Below, in pieces: positions 35,427-44,932 of a stretch of DNA of 64,000 nt. The notes beneath the pieces were generated by a model. That model was given only the letters and a program-made list of their open reading frames with translations, was not told the origin of the DNA and did no database searches. Origin of the DNA: CAZTTH01 sp964615975. GTDB taxonomy: Bacteria > Verrucomicrobiota > Lentisphaeria > JABSQK01 > JAJFLO01. Positions within the stretch are counted from its first letter, which is position 1. Each line of letters opens with the position of its first letter. The position numbers and the translations under genes were made by a program. The DNA lies in NCBI GenBank assembly GCA_964615975.1, contig CAZTTH010000012.1:1-64000 (forward strand), written 5' to 3'.

Positions 35427-35494
35427 CCAGTCCCCAATTGCGGGACTGGTGTTTAGTCGTTCATTGCTCTGCGTCAGGCTAAAGACTGGACACC
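35427..35494. terminator. Hairpin cluster between convergent genes, candidate bidirectional terminator or dispersed palindrome
   Basis: CCAGTCCC (35427-35434) pairs perfectly with GGGACTGG (35442-35449) around seven bases. A second overlapping arm, GGTGTTTAGTC (35448-35458), can pair with GACTGGACACC (35484-35494) using two G-U pairs. It lies between two convergent genes, but there is no clean T-run, so it may instead be a member of a dispersed palindrome family. Confidence 0.45.
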
Positions 35495-35538
35495 AACGCT
35501 GCGCTAACCACATCCACCAAGGGCTGATCAGACTTTGC

Positions 35539-36756
35539 CTATAACGCCTTCTGATAGAGTTCGAGATAGTCTTTAGTCTGCAAAGGAATCGGATTATACA
35601 TCGCAGTCCATTCGTTTACTGCCTCGTTTGCCAGTTGCGGCAGATCGGAACTGGCAATGCCATAAGTCTTAAGATGGGGAGAAAAGCCGATTGAATTTAA
35701 TATTTTGAATAACCAGGCGATCAGGTTATTCATGGCCTGAGTATCCGAATCCCTGGGGGCAACTAAGCGAGCAGCGGTTGCGGCCAGTTCGGCATAGATC
35801 TTTTGCAGTTGAGGATCTCTGCCATTGTGAGAAATCACATGCGGCAGCATCAGACATACCGCGTGGCCACGCGGTAACCCATAATGAATGGTGAGTGGCT
35901 GGGCGGCCGCGTGGGCGGCTCCCAACATGCTGTTTTCCACCGCGATACCGGCATACGCTGAGCCCAGCAACATCCCGGCGCGGGCCTTCAGGTTTTCTGG
36001 TTCAGCCATGACTGTGGTAAAGCTGGTGCCAATCAACTTGAATGCTTCGCGTGAGAACATGGCAGAGGCGCGATTGCGTTTGGAGCTGACTGCGCTTTCA
36101 ATGGCCAGGGCCAGGACACCCATTCCCGATTCGATGGTTTCTTTCATCGGTAGAGACAAGGTAAATATAGGATCAATAATTGCAACGACCGGCGCTGCAT
36201 TCGGGTGTCGGCAAAGCAAGAGTTTATTGGTTTTTGCATTGGTTATCTGCGCATAAGAAAGGCATTCACTTCCAGTACCGGCGGTAGTCGGAATGGCAAT
36301 GACCGGCAACATCGAATCAATGGTTTGATCAGGATTCTGGTAATCTTCTAAAACGCCGCCATTGGTCAGGAGAAAGTTACAGGCTTTGGCGGTGTCAAGG
36401 CAACCCCCGCTTCCTAATCCGATAATCAGATCAATCTGGGCATTTACGACGGATTGATAGCATTGGTTAACATCCTGGATGGTGGGCGTTTCCTTGGCAT
36501 CATCATAAATGGTTACGCTATGGTTTTCTTCTGCTAATATTTTCAAAACCCGATCAATATGACCGGCAGCTTTCACGCTTGGTTCGGAAATTATCAATAT
36601 ATGTTTACCGTCGTATTCATTAACAAATTCATTCAATCGTCTGATGGAATCATTGCCATAAACCAAATGGGTTAACGGACGATAGTCGAAGATCGCGGTA
36701 TTATTAAGGTTAATGTTGGTATTCATATTCATAAAGATAGTGTATGATTCTAACAA
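35539..36756 (-). CDS. Iron-containing alcohol dehydrogenase
   Basis: This group III Fe-dependent alcohol dehydrogenase has GLGSGGCLDTAKA (NAD-binding loop), PTTAGTGSECLSYAQI, and the metal-binding His region LGAAHAAAQPLTIHYGLPRGHAV. Length of about 400 is standard. A TTG start at 36756 has a strong GAGAGG four bases upstream, while the first ATGs (36732, 36726) lack one; TTG is therefore my choice. Substrate cannot be told from sequence: butanol, propanediol, methanol or phosphonate-type substrates are all possible in this family. Confidence 0.88.
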   Translation of the reverse strand: MLESYTIFMNMNTNINLNNTAIFDYRPLTHLVYGNDSIRRLNEFVNEYDGKHILIISEPSVKAAGHIDRVLKILAEENHSVTIYDDAKETPTIQDVNQCYQSVVNAQIDLIIGLGSGGCLDTAKACNFLLTNGGVLEDYQNPDQTIDSMLPVIAIPTTAGTGSECLSYAQITNAKTNKLLLCRHPNAAPVVAIIDPIFTLSLPMKETIESGMGVLALAIESAVSSKRNRASAMFSREAFKLIGTSFTTVMAEPENLKARAGMLLGSAYAGIAVENSMLGAAHAAAQPLTIHYGLPRGHAVCLMLPHVISHNGRDPQLQKIYAELAATAARLVAPRDSDTQAMNNLIAWLFKILNSIGFSPHLKTYGIASSDLPQLANEAVNEWTAMYNPIPLQTKDYLELYQKAL

Positions 36757-36936
36757 TTAGCCTCTCTTTTTGCAATTTTAAATTGGGTTTTATTTCAAGC
36801 AATTACACTGGAATAATATTTTATTTTCATCCATTCGCAGAAAATCAAATCAAGGTTTACCCGGGGATGAGGCGGGAATAAGGCATTGTTAATTACCAGT
36901 TATGCGACTTCGGTCGGACATTGGTAGACGATGATA

Positions 36937-37446
36937 TCAATGCAACTTCAACGCGATGTAACTGAGTTTGGTTGGACGATTGTTGGTGAGTTCGCTGGTT
37001 AGCATCGCGATAAATTGATAAAAAGAAATGTTCCCGTATTTCGCGCCTAAAACCGGCATGACCATGGACTTCAATTGCCGTTCATCGATGAAATGGAGAA
37101 TCTGTTTCAGGGCACTCGTGATCCCATCCAGGGTGCAGATTGGAGATTGATTTAAATCATAAACCAGTGCTGCCAGGCGCAGCGGATTATTGGCGATGGT
37201 TACTAGTGATCCAACAGGGTAGGGGGGCGAACGGGAAATTTTCGTCCTTATATTCCATAAACTTTCTCTGGGTTCAATGAATTCTGGATCAGCATTCAAT
37301 ACCATACAAGTGTCATCTTCGATGACGGTGACTTCTGGCAAATCATGAGGTTGGAAGTAAATTGACGCGGAAATTTCGACACCAGCAATCTCTGCCCAGA
37401 AATCAGACTGCCTTTCAGGAATTTCAAACATTTCTTTAGTCATCAT
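36937..37446 (-). CDS. Unknown protein, possibly macro-domain-like
   Basis: I do not recognise a firm family. The middle and end (PYPVGSLVTIANNPLRLAAL, LDGITSALKQILHFIDERQL, SMVMPVLGAKYGNISFYQFI) have the order of strands, helices and a glycine motif that recall the C-terminal half of macro (ADP-ribose-binding) domains. The N-terminal 80 residues are unlike one. It starts 26 bases from the divergent P-type ATPase gene, so the two may share a regulatory region. Confidence 0.6.
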   Translation of the reverse strand: MMTKEMFEIPERQSDFWAEIAGVEISASIYFQPHDLPEVTVIEDDTCMVLNADPEFIEPRESLWNIRTKISRSPPYPVGSLVTIANNPLRLAALVYDLNQSPICTLDGITSALKQILHFIDERQLKSMVMPVLGAKYGNISFYQFIAMLTSELTNNRPTKLSYIALKLH

Positions 37447-37472
37447 AATTTATCGAGGAGATAAGTGACTCT

Positions 37473-40160
37473 ATGGACACATCAAAAGCACAAACTTCAT
37501 GGCATAACCTAACCATTCAGGAAACGGTTTCCAAGTTGAATACCACCCCCGCCGGTTTGTCCCCTGTTGATGCCGCGGCCCGGTTGAAAACTCACGGTCC
37601 TAATGAATTACAAGCGGGTAAACGAACTTCACCGTGGATGATGTTTGCCGAGCAATTCAAGAATGTGCTGGTGATCATCCTATTGTTTGCCACCGTGTTA
37701 TCCGGATTTTTAGGACATGGTTTGGAAGCCGGAGTAATCGCTGTCATCGTCATTTTTTCGGTCACCCTTGGCTTTATCCAGGAATACCGGGCCGAAAGAG
37801 CGTTGGAGGCGTTGCGGGATATGGCGGCTTTGACGGCGACCGTGGTTCGCGATGGCGTCGAAAGCGAAATCCCGGTGCGTGAACTTGTCCCCGGTGATCT
37901 GGTGATCCTCACTGCCGGCGATAAAATTCCTGCTGATTTGAGACTGACCGAAGCGATTAATTTACAAATCGAAGAAGCCATGCTTACCGGCGAATCGGTT
38001 CCGGTCGAAAAACAATGCGCCGCAATCGATAAATCTGAAGTGCCATTGGCAGAGAAAAAAAACTGTGCATTCTCGGGTACAATTGTTACCTATGGTCGGG
38101 GACGGGGGATTGTTTATGCCACCGGAATGAAGACGGAATTTGGAAAAATCGCGACAATGCTGGAATCGATTGAATCCACGCGCACCCCCTTGCAGGAAAA
38201 TCTTGATCGGGTTGGTCATGTGTTAGCGCGTATTGCCTTTGTCATTGTCACCATCATCATGATTATTGGGTTGATGCGGGGTCAACCCTTTGTTGAAATC
38301 TTGATTTTTAGCATTGCTCTGGCTGTGGCGGTTGTCCCTGAGGCGTTACCGGCGGTGGTCACAATTTCTTTGGCAATCGGGGTGCAGAAGATGGTGCGTC
38401 GTCATGCCTTGGTGAGAAAACTTCAGGCTGTCGAAACCCTAGGATGCACCTCGGTCATTTGTTCCGATAAAACCGGAACCTTGACCAAGGATGAAATGAC
38501 CGTAAGGCAATGTGTGGTCGCTGATCGAATTATCTCCGTGACTGGCACCGGATACGATCCTCAAGGTTCTTTTTGTGATTCCCAGGGCAACACGATCTCC
38601 GCGTTTCCGGACCTGGTTGCCTTGTTACAGGCAGCTGTGCTGTGCAATGATGCGGTATTAATCGACAATCCGCCCGCGGAAAGCGAGCCGATCAAGGGAG
38701 ATCCCACGGAGGCTGCTCTATTGGTTGTCGGTAAGAAAGCAAATTTGCATAAAACCGAGCTTGAATCCCGCTTTCCTCGGGTTCATGAAATTCCCTTCGC
38801 TTCGGAAACCAAGCGTATGACCACCATGCATCAATCCGGTGAAAAAACCGTGTCCTTTACCAAGGGAGCGCCGGAAATGATCTTGCCCTTATGTACCCGG
38901 CAGCGACAAAACGATCAAGTGATTGCCATCGGTGAGGCTGAGCGACAAGGCATTTTAGATCAAGCTCAGGTGATGGCAAAACAATCACTGCGGGTGTTGG
39001 CGATCGCGGAAAAAACTGACACGGACAACATTCATTCCGTTGATGATCTTACTTTTCTGGGGTTGATTGGGATGATGGATCCGCCCCGGCCTGAGGCGCG
39101 GGAAGCAATTGCCACCTGTGTTGAGGCGGGTGTCAACGTGGTCATGATCACCGGTGATCATCCGTTGACCGCGCAGGCAGTCGGGAAGGAACTTGGATTG
39201 TTGAAGCATGGCCGGGTAGTCACCGGGGTGGAACTGGAAAAAATGTCGGAGGATGAGTTAAGCAACCAAATCCATTCCATCGATATCTTTGCCCGGGTCA
39301 GTCCAGCTCATAAGCTCCGGCTTGTGGAATCCTTCCAACGGCAGGGACAAATTGTTGCCATGACCGGTGATGGAGTCAATGATGCTCCAGCGCTCAAAAA
39401 AGCGGATATTGGGGTGGCGATGGGAATTACCGGCACTGATGTCACCAAGGAAGCGGCAGCCATGACTTTGACGGATGATAATTTTGCCTCAATTGTCGCA
39501 GCGGTCGAAGAGGGCAGGGGGATCTTCAGCAATATCAAAAAGTATCTGATGTATCTGCTGTCATCGAATCTCGGTGAAATCGGGTTGATGGCAGGCGCGA
39601 CACTGTTGGGGCTGCCGATGCCTTTGTCCGCGGTGCAGATTCTTTATGTCAATCTGGCCACCGATGGTTTGCCGGCGCTGGCATTGGCGGTCGATCCCCC
39701 CGAAAAGGATTTGATGTCACGCCCGCCGCGCAATCCCCGCACCGGAATTTTCACCCGTCCGGTAGTCACTTTGATGACGATCGGTGGTGTCTGGTCGGCG
39801 CTTACCAATCTCGGAGTGTTTGTCTGGATGTTACAAACCGGCCGGAGTCTCACTGAAGCCATGACCATGACTTTCATGTGCCTGGTTCTCATACAATTCT
39901 TCAAAGCGTATAATTTTCGTTCAGACCGGCTATCGGTTCTCAATCAGCCATTTGCGAATAAGTGGTTGAATATAGCCATTGTGTGGGAGTTGATTCTGCT
40001 GGCATTTATCATCTATGTTCCGTTTCTTGAAAAAGCCTTCGGCACCTGTCCTTTGTCACTCAATGATTGGATCATTCTGATCGTGCTATCCTTTAGTGTC
40101 ATGCCGGTATTGGAATTGGGAAAATGGGGTATTCGGCGGGGGTGGTTTGGGGCTGAGTAA
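37473..40160 (+). CDS. P-type (P2A-like) cation-transporting ATPase
   Basis: This cytoplasmic-membrane pump belongs to the Ca2+/Na+-type P2 ATPases. The N-terminal cation domain, the dephosphorylation motif LTGESVPVEK near residue 172, M4 PEALPAVVTISLAIG, the phosphorylation site CSDKTGTLTKDE near 330, KGAPEMILPLC, and the hinge MTGDGVNDAPALKKADIG are all in order, followed by the last helices. At 895 residues it has full length. GAGGAG lies 12 bases upstream of the ATG. PEALPAVVT resembles SERCA-like pumps, so Ca2+ export is most likely; Mn2+ or Na+/K+ remain possible. Confidence 0.93.
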   Translation: MDTSKAQTSWHNLTIQETVSKLNTTPAGLSPVDAAARLKTHGPNELQAGKRTSPWMMFAEQFKNVLVIILLFATVLSGFLGHGLEAGVIAVIVIFSVTLGFIQEYRAERALEALRDMAALTATVVRDGVESEIPVRELVPGDLVILTAGDKIPADLRLTEAINLQIEEAMLTGESVPVEKQCAAIDKSEVPLAEKKNCAFSGTIVTYGRGRGIVYATGMKTEFGKIATMLESIESTRTPLQENLDRVGHVLARIAFVIVTIIMIIGLMRGQPFVEILIFSIALAVAVVPEALPAVVTISLAIGVQKMVRRHALVRKLQAVETLGCTSVICSDKTGTLTKDEMTVRQCVVADRIISVTGTGYDPQGSFCDSQGNTISAFPDLVALLQAAVLCNDAVLIDNPPAESEPIKGDPTEAALLVVGKKANLHKTELESRFPRVHEIPFASETKRMTTMHQSGEKTVSFTKGAPEMILPLCTRQRQNDQVIAIGEAERQGILDQAQVMAKQSLRVLAIAEKTDTDNIHSVDDLTFLGLIGMMDPPRPEAREAIATCVEAGVNVVMITGDHPLTAQAVGKELGLLKHGRVVTGVELEKMSEDELSNQIHSIDIFARVSPAHKLRLVESFQRQGQIVAMTGDGVNDAPALKKADIGVAMGITGTDVTKEAAAMTLTDDNFASIVAAVEEGRGIFSNIKKYLMYLLSSNLGEIGLMAGATLLGLPMPLSAVQILYVNLATDGLPALALAVDPPEKDLMSRPPRNPRTGIFTRPVVTLMTIGGVWSALTNLGVFVWMLQTGRSLTEAMTMTFMCLVLIQFFKAYNFRSDRLSVLNQPFANKWLNIAIVWELILLAFIIYVPFLEKAFGTCPLSLNDWIILIVLSFSVMPVLELGKWGIRRGWFGAE

Positions 40161-40297
40161 CAAAAATGAAATGATTTTTTAATTTTCTCAGATCAATGTG
40201 TGGTAATTACTGACAACGAAAAAAATGACTTGCAAGATTCGTCATTACAGCGCAAACAAGTGTATTCGAATCGCACTTATCGGGAAGAAGTAAACCA

Positions 40298-41815
40298 TTG
40301 AAATGTTCCCGAAAATCTGATGTGGGTATGGGCAGATGCGATAACCTTTGCTGGGGTCTGCAAGCCCTGACATTGATTGCTTTGGCACTCTTGTGGCCGG
40401 CAGATATTTCCTTTATCAATGATGAAGCCGGGCTCATTGCCAGAGCGTGGCAATTTAATGATGAACATCGTCTCGCACCCTATGGGCTTACCGGCACCGT
40501 TGGGGTCCCTTATGGCCCATTGCCTACCTGGTTTTACCAAGCCTGCCTGATGTGTACCAAGAATCTGGTGGCCATCAGTATGATCAAGAACGGGATAAGC
40601 ATAATGATTCTCTTGTTTGCGCTTCTGTGGTGGGCGCGTGAATTGAATTATTGCCGCCATCCCATTTTGCTGACCCTGGCTTCTCCTTACATATACATAT
40701 TGCACCGTAAACTGTGGGATGATGGATTCATGGTCGGTCTGAGTGTGATTACCGCTCCTTTGTTAATACGTTTTCTGCGCGCCCCTTCACGCCGTTTGTT
40801 CATGACCTCATTACTGTTAATTGTGGTAATGATTCATATTCAACTCAAGTCACTTTTTGTGATTATCGGGTGGAGCCTGACGGTAATGGTTTGCCAATGG
40901 CGGTGGTTGTGGGCCAATCGTTTATGGATTATAATCACATCCGGACTGGCGATCATGGTTTCCTGGCCTTATTGCTCGGTTGTGATCGGCCACGTCCATT
41001 TCCCCGATCAGTTAAAGGACTCGTTGGGAATGAGTATGGTGGGGGGGCTGATGGGCATACAGTTTCTTAGTTTCCATGGTTGGGGAGCCTACGATCTGGT
41101 AACAAATTTATACCCTGACCTTGCTCTGATGAGCAATCTTGGCGCCATTCTGCGATTCGGCACATACTTGAGTTTTGGATTATTCCTTGGCGGGGTCTGG
41201 TTGGGGATAAGATCGATCTGGCGAAACGCGATTGCATCGCATTTGTCATTGACATGTGAAGATAAATTTACCGGATTCTGTCTCATAACCATGGGGATCA
41301 ACCTGGCATTTTATCTTATTACCCGTCATCAACAGCTCCCGCATTATTATCTGAGTGCCTGGTTGGTGTATTATTACTTTTTATGGCGGTGCGTCAACCA
41401 ATTATGGAATCTGCGGCCGATCCGAATCATTTATCAGGGGTATTTTTTGTGCCTGGTCGCATCAATGGTTAACCTGATTGGATATATCCATGTCAACGGT
41501 GGCGATCGGAGCATTCAGTATGGAGCAACCTTGGGCAATCAACTGCAGGTCATGCGCCAGGTTGTGGCAGCGAATTATCATTACAGCAGCATTGCGCTAA
41601 AAGTGCGGAATTATCGCCATTTTCCCCATACCTTTGAGCTTTTGCGACGGATCGTGGAGGCAACTGCTGAAAATCAACCGGCGATCAATCCCGCTCCGAG
41701 CCTCAAGTATATTGTCATTGATTACGACCACACCCAGCCGCCTGAATCCGGCTGGATCAAGGCGACGATTCGCGAACAACCTTTCGATGTTTTTTTGCTG
41801 CGGTCTTATGAATGA
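40298..41815 (+). CDS. Polytopic membrane glycosyltransferase-like protein
   Basis: There are roughly ten hydrophobic segments. An acidic pair in the first external loop (SFINDEAGLIARA) is placed as in GT39/GT83-type (PMT/ArnT-like) transferases that use lipid-linked sugars. The GPLPTWFYQ segment nearby is also typical. Start codon choice is open: TTG at 40298 after GGGAAGAAG, or ATG at 40328. The stop overlaps the start of the next, similar gene by 8 bases, so the two are an operon acting on a surface polymer or lipid. Confidence 0.75.
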   Translation: MKCSRKSDVGMGRCDNLCWGLQALTLIALALLWPADISFINDEAGLIARAWQFNDEHRLAPYGLTGTVGVPYGPLPTWFYQACLMCTKNLVAISMIKNGISIMILLFALLWWARELNYCRHPILLTLASPYIYILHRKLWDDGFMVGLSVITAPLLIRFLRAPSRRLFMTSLLLIVVMIHIQLKSLFVIIGWSLTVMVCQWRWLWANRLWIIITSGLAIMVSWPYCSVVIGHVHFPDQLKDSLGMSMVGGLMGIQFLSFHGWGAYDLVTNLYPDLALMSNLGAILRFGTYLSFGLFLGGVWLGIRSIWRNAIASHLSLTCEDKFTGFCLITMGINLAFYLITRHQQLPHYYLSAWLVYYYFLWRCVNQLWNLRPIRIIYQGYFLCLVASMVNLIGYIHVNGGDRSIQYGATLGNQLQVMRQVVAANYHYSSIALKVRNYRHFPHTFELLRRIVEATAENQPAINPAPSLKYIVIDYDHTQPPESGWIKATIREQPFDVFLLRSYE

Positions 41816-43283
41816 TGCAACGATAAAAATCACCACCCCAATGGGGAAAATAAAACGGCATTGGGCGATCCTGCTCTTGACTATTCTCCCCCTGGCAATT
41901 ATCCTGCGTAGTCATACCTATACTGAACCCTTGGAATGCGATGAAAACATTTACATGTTGATTGCCAAAGACTGGATCGACGGCGGCAAGCCTTATGTGA
42001 CACTCTGGGATAACAAACCGATCGGTACCTTCCTGATTTATCGACTCGCCATTCACTTGTTCGGCTATCTTGAGATCGCTCCGAAGCTGGCGGCCACTTG
42101 CGCGATAATCGCCACCACCCTGCTGATAGGATATGGGTTGTATCGGAGCGGGATTCCGGTCATCATGTCTGCTTTATTGCTTTTGATCTGGCTCATGTTA
42201 AGTGTCCAGGTCGGATGTTACGCCAATGGCGCGAACATGGAAGTTTTCCTCCTGCCTTTTATGCTGGGAGCGTTTGTGCTTTGTGATCGTTTCATCGAAA
42301 ATGGCCGTGAAGTTGATTTCTGGGGGGCATATGGCTGTTTGATTTGCGGGATACTGATCAAACCGGTGGTTCTGCCATTTTTTCTCGTGCCCCTGATCAT
42401 ACTCCCCCGCAGGGAAGGGAATCAAGGGGTGAGGCCCCTCCTCACCCGGATCGTCGGGGTGATCATCCTCATGGTTGGCATCCCTGTAATCGTCTATGCG
42501 TTATGTGGATATCCCGCAGAAATCCTGATCACCCAATGGCTGGAAAATAGACGGCATGTGATGATTACCGCGGAACAAACCCAAACCAGCTTTATCTCCA
42601 GATTGATCGGTATTCCATTCAATCCTGCGGCAAGGCCATTTGCCCCGGTCTTGATCGTTGCTCTTCTCGCGGTGATAGGGTCAGTTCTTCGTGGCGCGAA
42701 AAACCCAAGGTATCCATTACTGCTGTTAGGTTTCTTTACTGCCGCCTTGTTTGCCATTGCCTTGCCCGGCAGCAACCAGCCGCATTATTATATTTTGCTC
42801 CTGCCTTTTCTCGTTCTGGGTTTTTCTCTGTTGCCGGAACTGACCACAAAACGGGTGGCAATCATTCTCCATCTTCTGACCCTGACTTATCTGGGAAGTG
42901 CAACTTACAAGGACTATCTCTCCCGGCATCCCCATGAAATCAGTTTCGCCAAGTATGGCTCAAACTGGTTTATTCGGGATAAGGTGATTGGCGAAGAACT
43001 CAGGGCGCGGGATTTGGGCAATCGCACCATGTTCGTCGATGGCACTCATCCCGGCATCTATGTCTATGCCCGAAATAGGCCGACAACCCGTTTCTTTGTT
43101 GCCATCTATTATGTCGGGATGCAGATCGTGTCCTGGGATGAGGTCTTTGCATCGTTGCGAGCGGCGCCGCCGGAAATCTGCGTCCTGCTCAACCCTATAC
43201 TCCCGCCGTTCTCCGATTGGCTGGCGGCTAATTATACCTGGTATGACACCATTGCCGGCAGTCAGGTTTATCGGCGAAAATAA
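41808..43283 (+). CDS. Second polytopic GT39/GT83-like glycosyltransferase
   Basis: About ten transmembrane segments follow a short basic N-terminus. The acidic motif LECDENIYMLIAKDW and then WDNKPIGTFLIYRLA give the usual PMT/ArnT order (D/E pair and a downstream conserved Pro-containing loop). The frame is open to 41634 inside the previous gene, but the ATG at 41808, overlapping the upstream stop by 8 bases, fits the expected N-terminus. The donor and acceptor are unknown. Confidence 0.78.
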   Translation: MNDATIKITTPMGKIKRHWAILLLTILPLAIILRSHTYTEPLECDENIYMLIAKDWIDGGKPYVTLWDNKPIGTFLIYRLAIHLFGYLEIAPKLAATCAIIATTLLIGYGLYRSGIPVIMSALLLLIWLMLSVQVGCYANGANMEVFLLPFMLGAFVLCDRFIENGREVDFWGAYGCLICGILIKPVVLPFFLVPLIILPRREGNQGVRPLLTRIVGVIILMVGIPVIVYALCGYPAEILITQWLENRRHVMITAEQTQTSFISRLIGIPFNPAARPFAPVLIVALLAVIGSVLRGAKNPRYPLLLLGFFTAALFAIALPGSNQPHYYILLLPFLVLGFSLLPELTTKRVAIILHLLTLTYLGSATYKDYLSRHPHEISFAKYGSNWFIRDKVIGEELRARDLGNRTMFVDGTHPGIYVYARNRPTTRFFVAIYYVGMQIVSWDEVFASLRAAPPEICVLLNPILPPFSDWLAANYTWYDTIAGSQVYRRK

Positions 43284-43322
43284 ACGAAAATCGCAGTATG
43301 CGATTGATGAATCGAACCCCCA

Positions 43323-43742
43323 TCAAAGATTCAGGTTGAATGGAGTGATGGGGCTGTTGTCATCGTCGTCAGAATGGTTGGCAGTCTGATTATCTTCGCT
43401 TGGGGCCCGTTTGATGATATTGGCTTTGATGCCGAACTCTTCGGCGTTTTGATGGAGGAATTCTCCCAACTCCCGGTTGCCGGTGGCGCGTTGGTAGGAT
43501 TCGGCCATTAACAGCAGGGATTGAAAGACATGGATCGCCATTTCATGCTGCATCATCTCCCGGGTCCAAAGATCGAAGCGAACGGTGTTTTTCCTGGTGT
43601 CATCCCACAACGAAATCATGACGGATTTAGTCGCTTTCATCTCTTTGGTATGATCGCCGTCGGCCTGCCATTCAATGCGTTCGGGGGCGTTGTTATTATC
43701 CAGATGAATGGTGATAGTGATGGAGGCGGTTTTGCTTGGCAT
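43323..43742 (-). CDS. GldC-like gliding-motility-associated protein
   Basis: The sequence follows the GldC family closely: ITIHLDNNNAPERIEWQADG, KSVMISLWDDTRKNTVRFDLWTREM, EMAIHVFQSLLLMAESYQRATG. GldC is known from Bacteroidetes as a small protein needed for efficient gliding and related to the type IX secretion/gliding gene set. Here no other gld or por gene is near. The C-terminus adds about 40 residues ending in an acidic NHSDDDDNSP tail. The frame extends upstream to 43820, but the ATG at 43742 gives the family N-terminus MPSKTASI and avoids overlapping the upstream gene. Confidence 0.8.
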   Translation of the reverse strand: MPSKTASITITIHLDNNNAPERIEWQADGDHTKEMKATKSVMISLWDDTRKNTVRFDLWTREMMQHEMAIHVFQSLLLMAESYQRATGNRELGEFLHQNAEEFGIKANIIKRAPSEDNQTANHSDDDDNSPITPFNLNL

Positions 43743-43776
43743 TTCGGTTAGGGGTATGATATAAGAGGGGCTGGAG

Positions 43777-44931
43777 TTAATGACCGGGATGGATTTTATC
43801 GATGGTTTCGTTAAAGTCAAGGATTAAATCTTGAATATCTTCAATGCCAATTGAAAAACGCACCAATCCGTCATTGATCCCCACCTTTTCCCTCTGCGCG
43901 CGCGGGATCGAGGCGTGAGTCATGGAAGCGGGATGCGATACCAGTGATTCCACGGCGCCCAGGCTTTCCGCCAGGCTGAATATCCCAAACTTCGATACCA
44001 GCCTTTTGGTTTCTTCAAGGGTGAGGCGAAAATTGACAGTGACGATCCCGGAGCCGCCGCTCATTTGTTTCATTGCCAGGGGGTATTGAGGATGGGAGGG
44101 GAGATGGGGATACCGCACGGACTCGACCAGCGGGTGTGATTCGATGATACTGGCGAAGGTCATGGCATTATCATGGTGCTTTTTCATTCTCAATGGCAGG
44201 GTCTTGATCCCCTTTGATATCAACCAGGAATCGAAGGGCGAGGGATTCAGTCCCAGTGCTTTTTGCGCGAAAATCATTTTCTGATTCCAATCATCGGCAT
44301 TGGTCGCAACCACACCGCCCAGGCAGTCTGAATGTCCATTAATGTATTTTGTGGTGCTGGATAAGGAGAGGTCAGCTCCCAGGTCAAGCGGTTTCTGGAA
44401 TACCGGTGTCGCGAAGGTATTATCAACAAGCACGATGGCGCCAACTGATTTGGCAACTGCCGAGATGGCGTCAATATCAATGATTTTCAGCAGGGGATTG
44501 GTCGGTGATTCGAGCCATACCATGGTGGGGCGTCGATCTCTGATGATGTCATAGTTGTCCGGATTGCTGAAATCATAGTAATCGACAAATAATCCAAACT
44601 TGGTGAAGACCTTATCGAAGAGCCGATAGGCGCTGCCATAAATGTTTTCTTCCGCGACAATCAATTCTCCTTGTTTCAAGCTGGATACGACGGCGGTAAT
44701 TGCTGCCATGCCGCTGGCAAACACCGTGGCGAAGCGGGCATTTTCAATATAGGCGATGGTCGCTGCCAGATTGGTAAAATTAGGATTGCCTGAACGGGTA
44801 TAATCATAACCGCGCGTGACTCCCGGTTCGATCTGCTCGAATGTCGAGGTGGCATAAATGGGCGGGATAACCGCCCCGGTATTAGCCTCCGGATCCTGTC
44901 CGATGTGGATGACCGCGGTCGCCAGTTTCAT
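43777..44931 (-). CDS. Cystathionine gamma-synthase/lyase-family PLP enzyme
   Basis: This belongs to the Cys/Met metabolism PLP family. GYDYTRSGNPNF binds the cofactor phosphate region, MVWLESPTNPLL and VLVDNTFATPVFQKPLDLGADLSLSSTTKYINGHSD (with the Schiff-base Lys in STTKYINGH) are diagnostic. Family members (MetB, MetC/CGL, MegL) cannot be told apart reliably here. Its ATG begins one base after the azoR stop (TGACATG), so the two are coupled. Confidence 0.92.
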   Translation of the reverse strand: MKLATAVIHIGQDPEANTGAVIPPIYATSTFEQIEPGVTRGYDYTRSGNPNFTNLAATIAYIENARFATVFASGMAAITAVVSSLKQGELIVAEENIYGSAYRLFDKVFTKFGLFVDYYDFSNPDNYDIIRDRRPTMVWLESPTNPLLKIIDIDAISAVAKSVGAIVLVDNTFATPVFQKPLDLGADLSLSSTTKYINGHSDCLGGVVATNADDWNQKMIFAQKALGLNPSPFDSWLISKGIKTLPLRMKKHHDNAMTFASIIESHPLVESVRYPHLPSHPQYPLAMKQMSGGSGIVTVNFRLTLEETKRLVSKFGIFSLAESLGAVESLVSHPASMTHASIPRAQREKVGINDGLVRFSIGIEDIQDLILDFNETIDKIHPGH

Positions 44932-44932
44932 G

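Noticed and set aside
38461..38500. Heavy-metal (P1B) ATPase
   Set aside because: There is no N-terminal CxxC metal-binding domain and no CPC motif; PEALPAVVT and the P2-type layout fit a Ca2+-like pump.
41634..41807. 58-codon N-terminal extension of the second glycosyltransferase
   Set aside because: It falls inside the preceding gene in another frame and has no transmembrane or family features.
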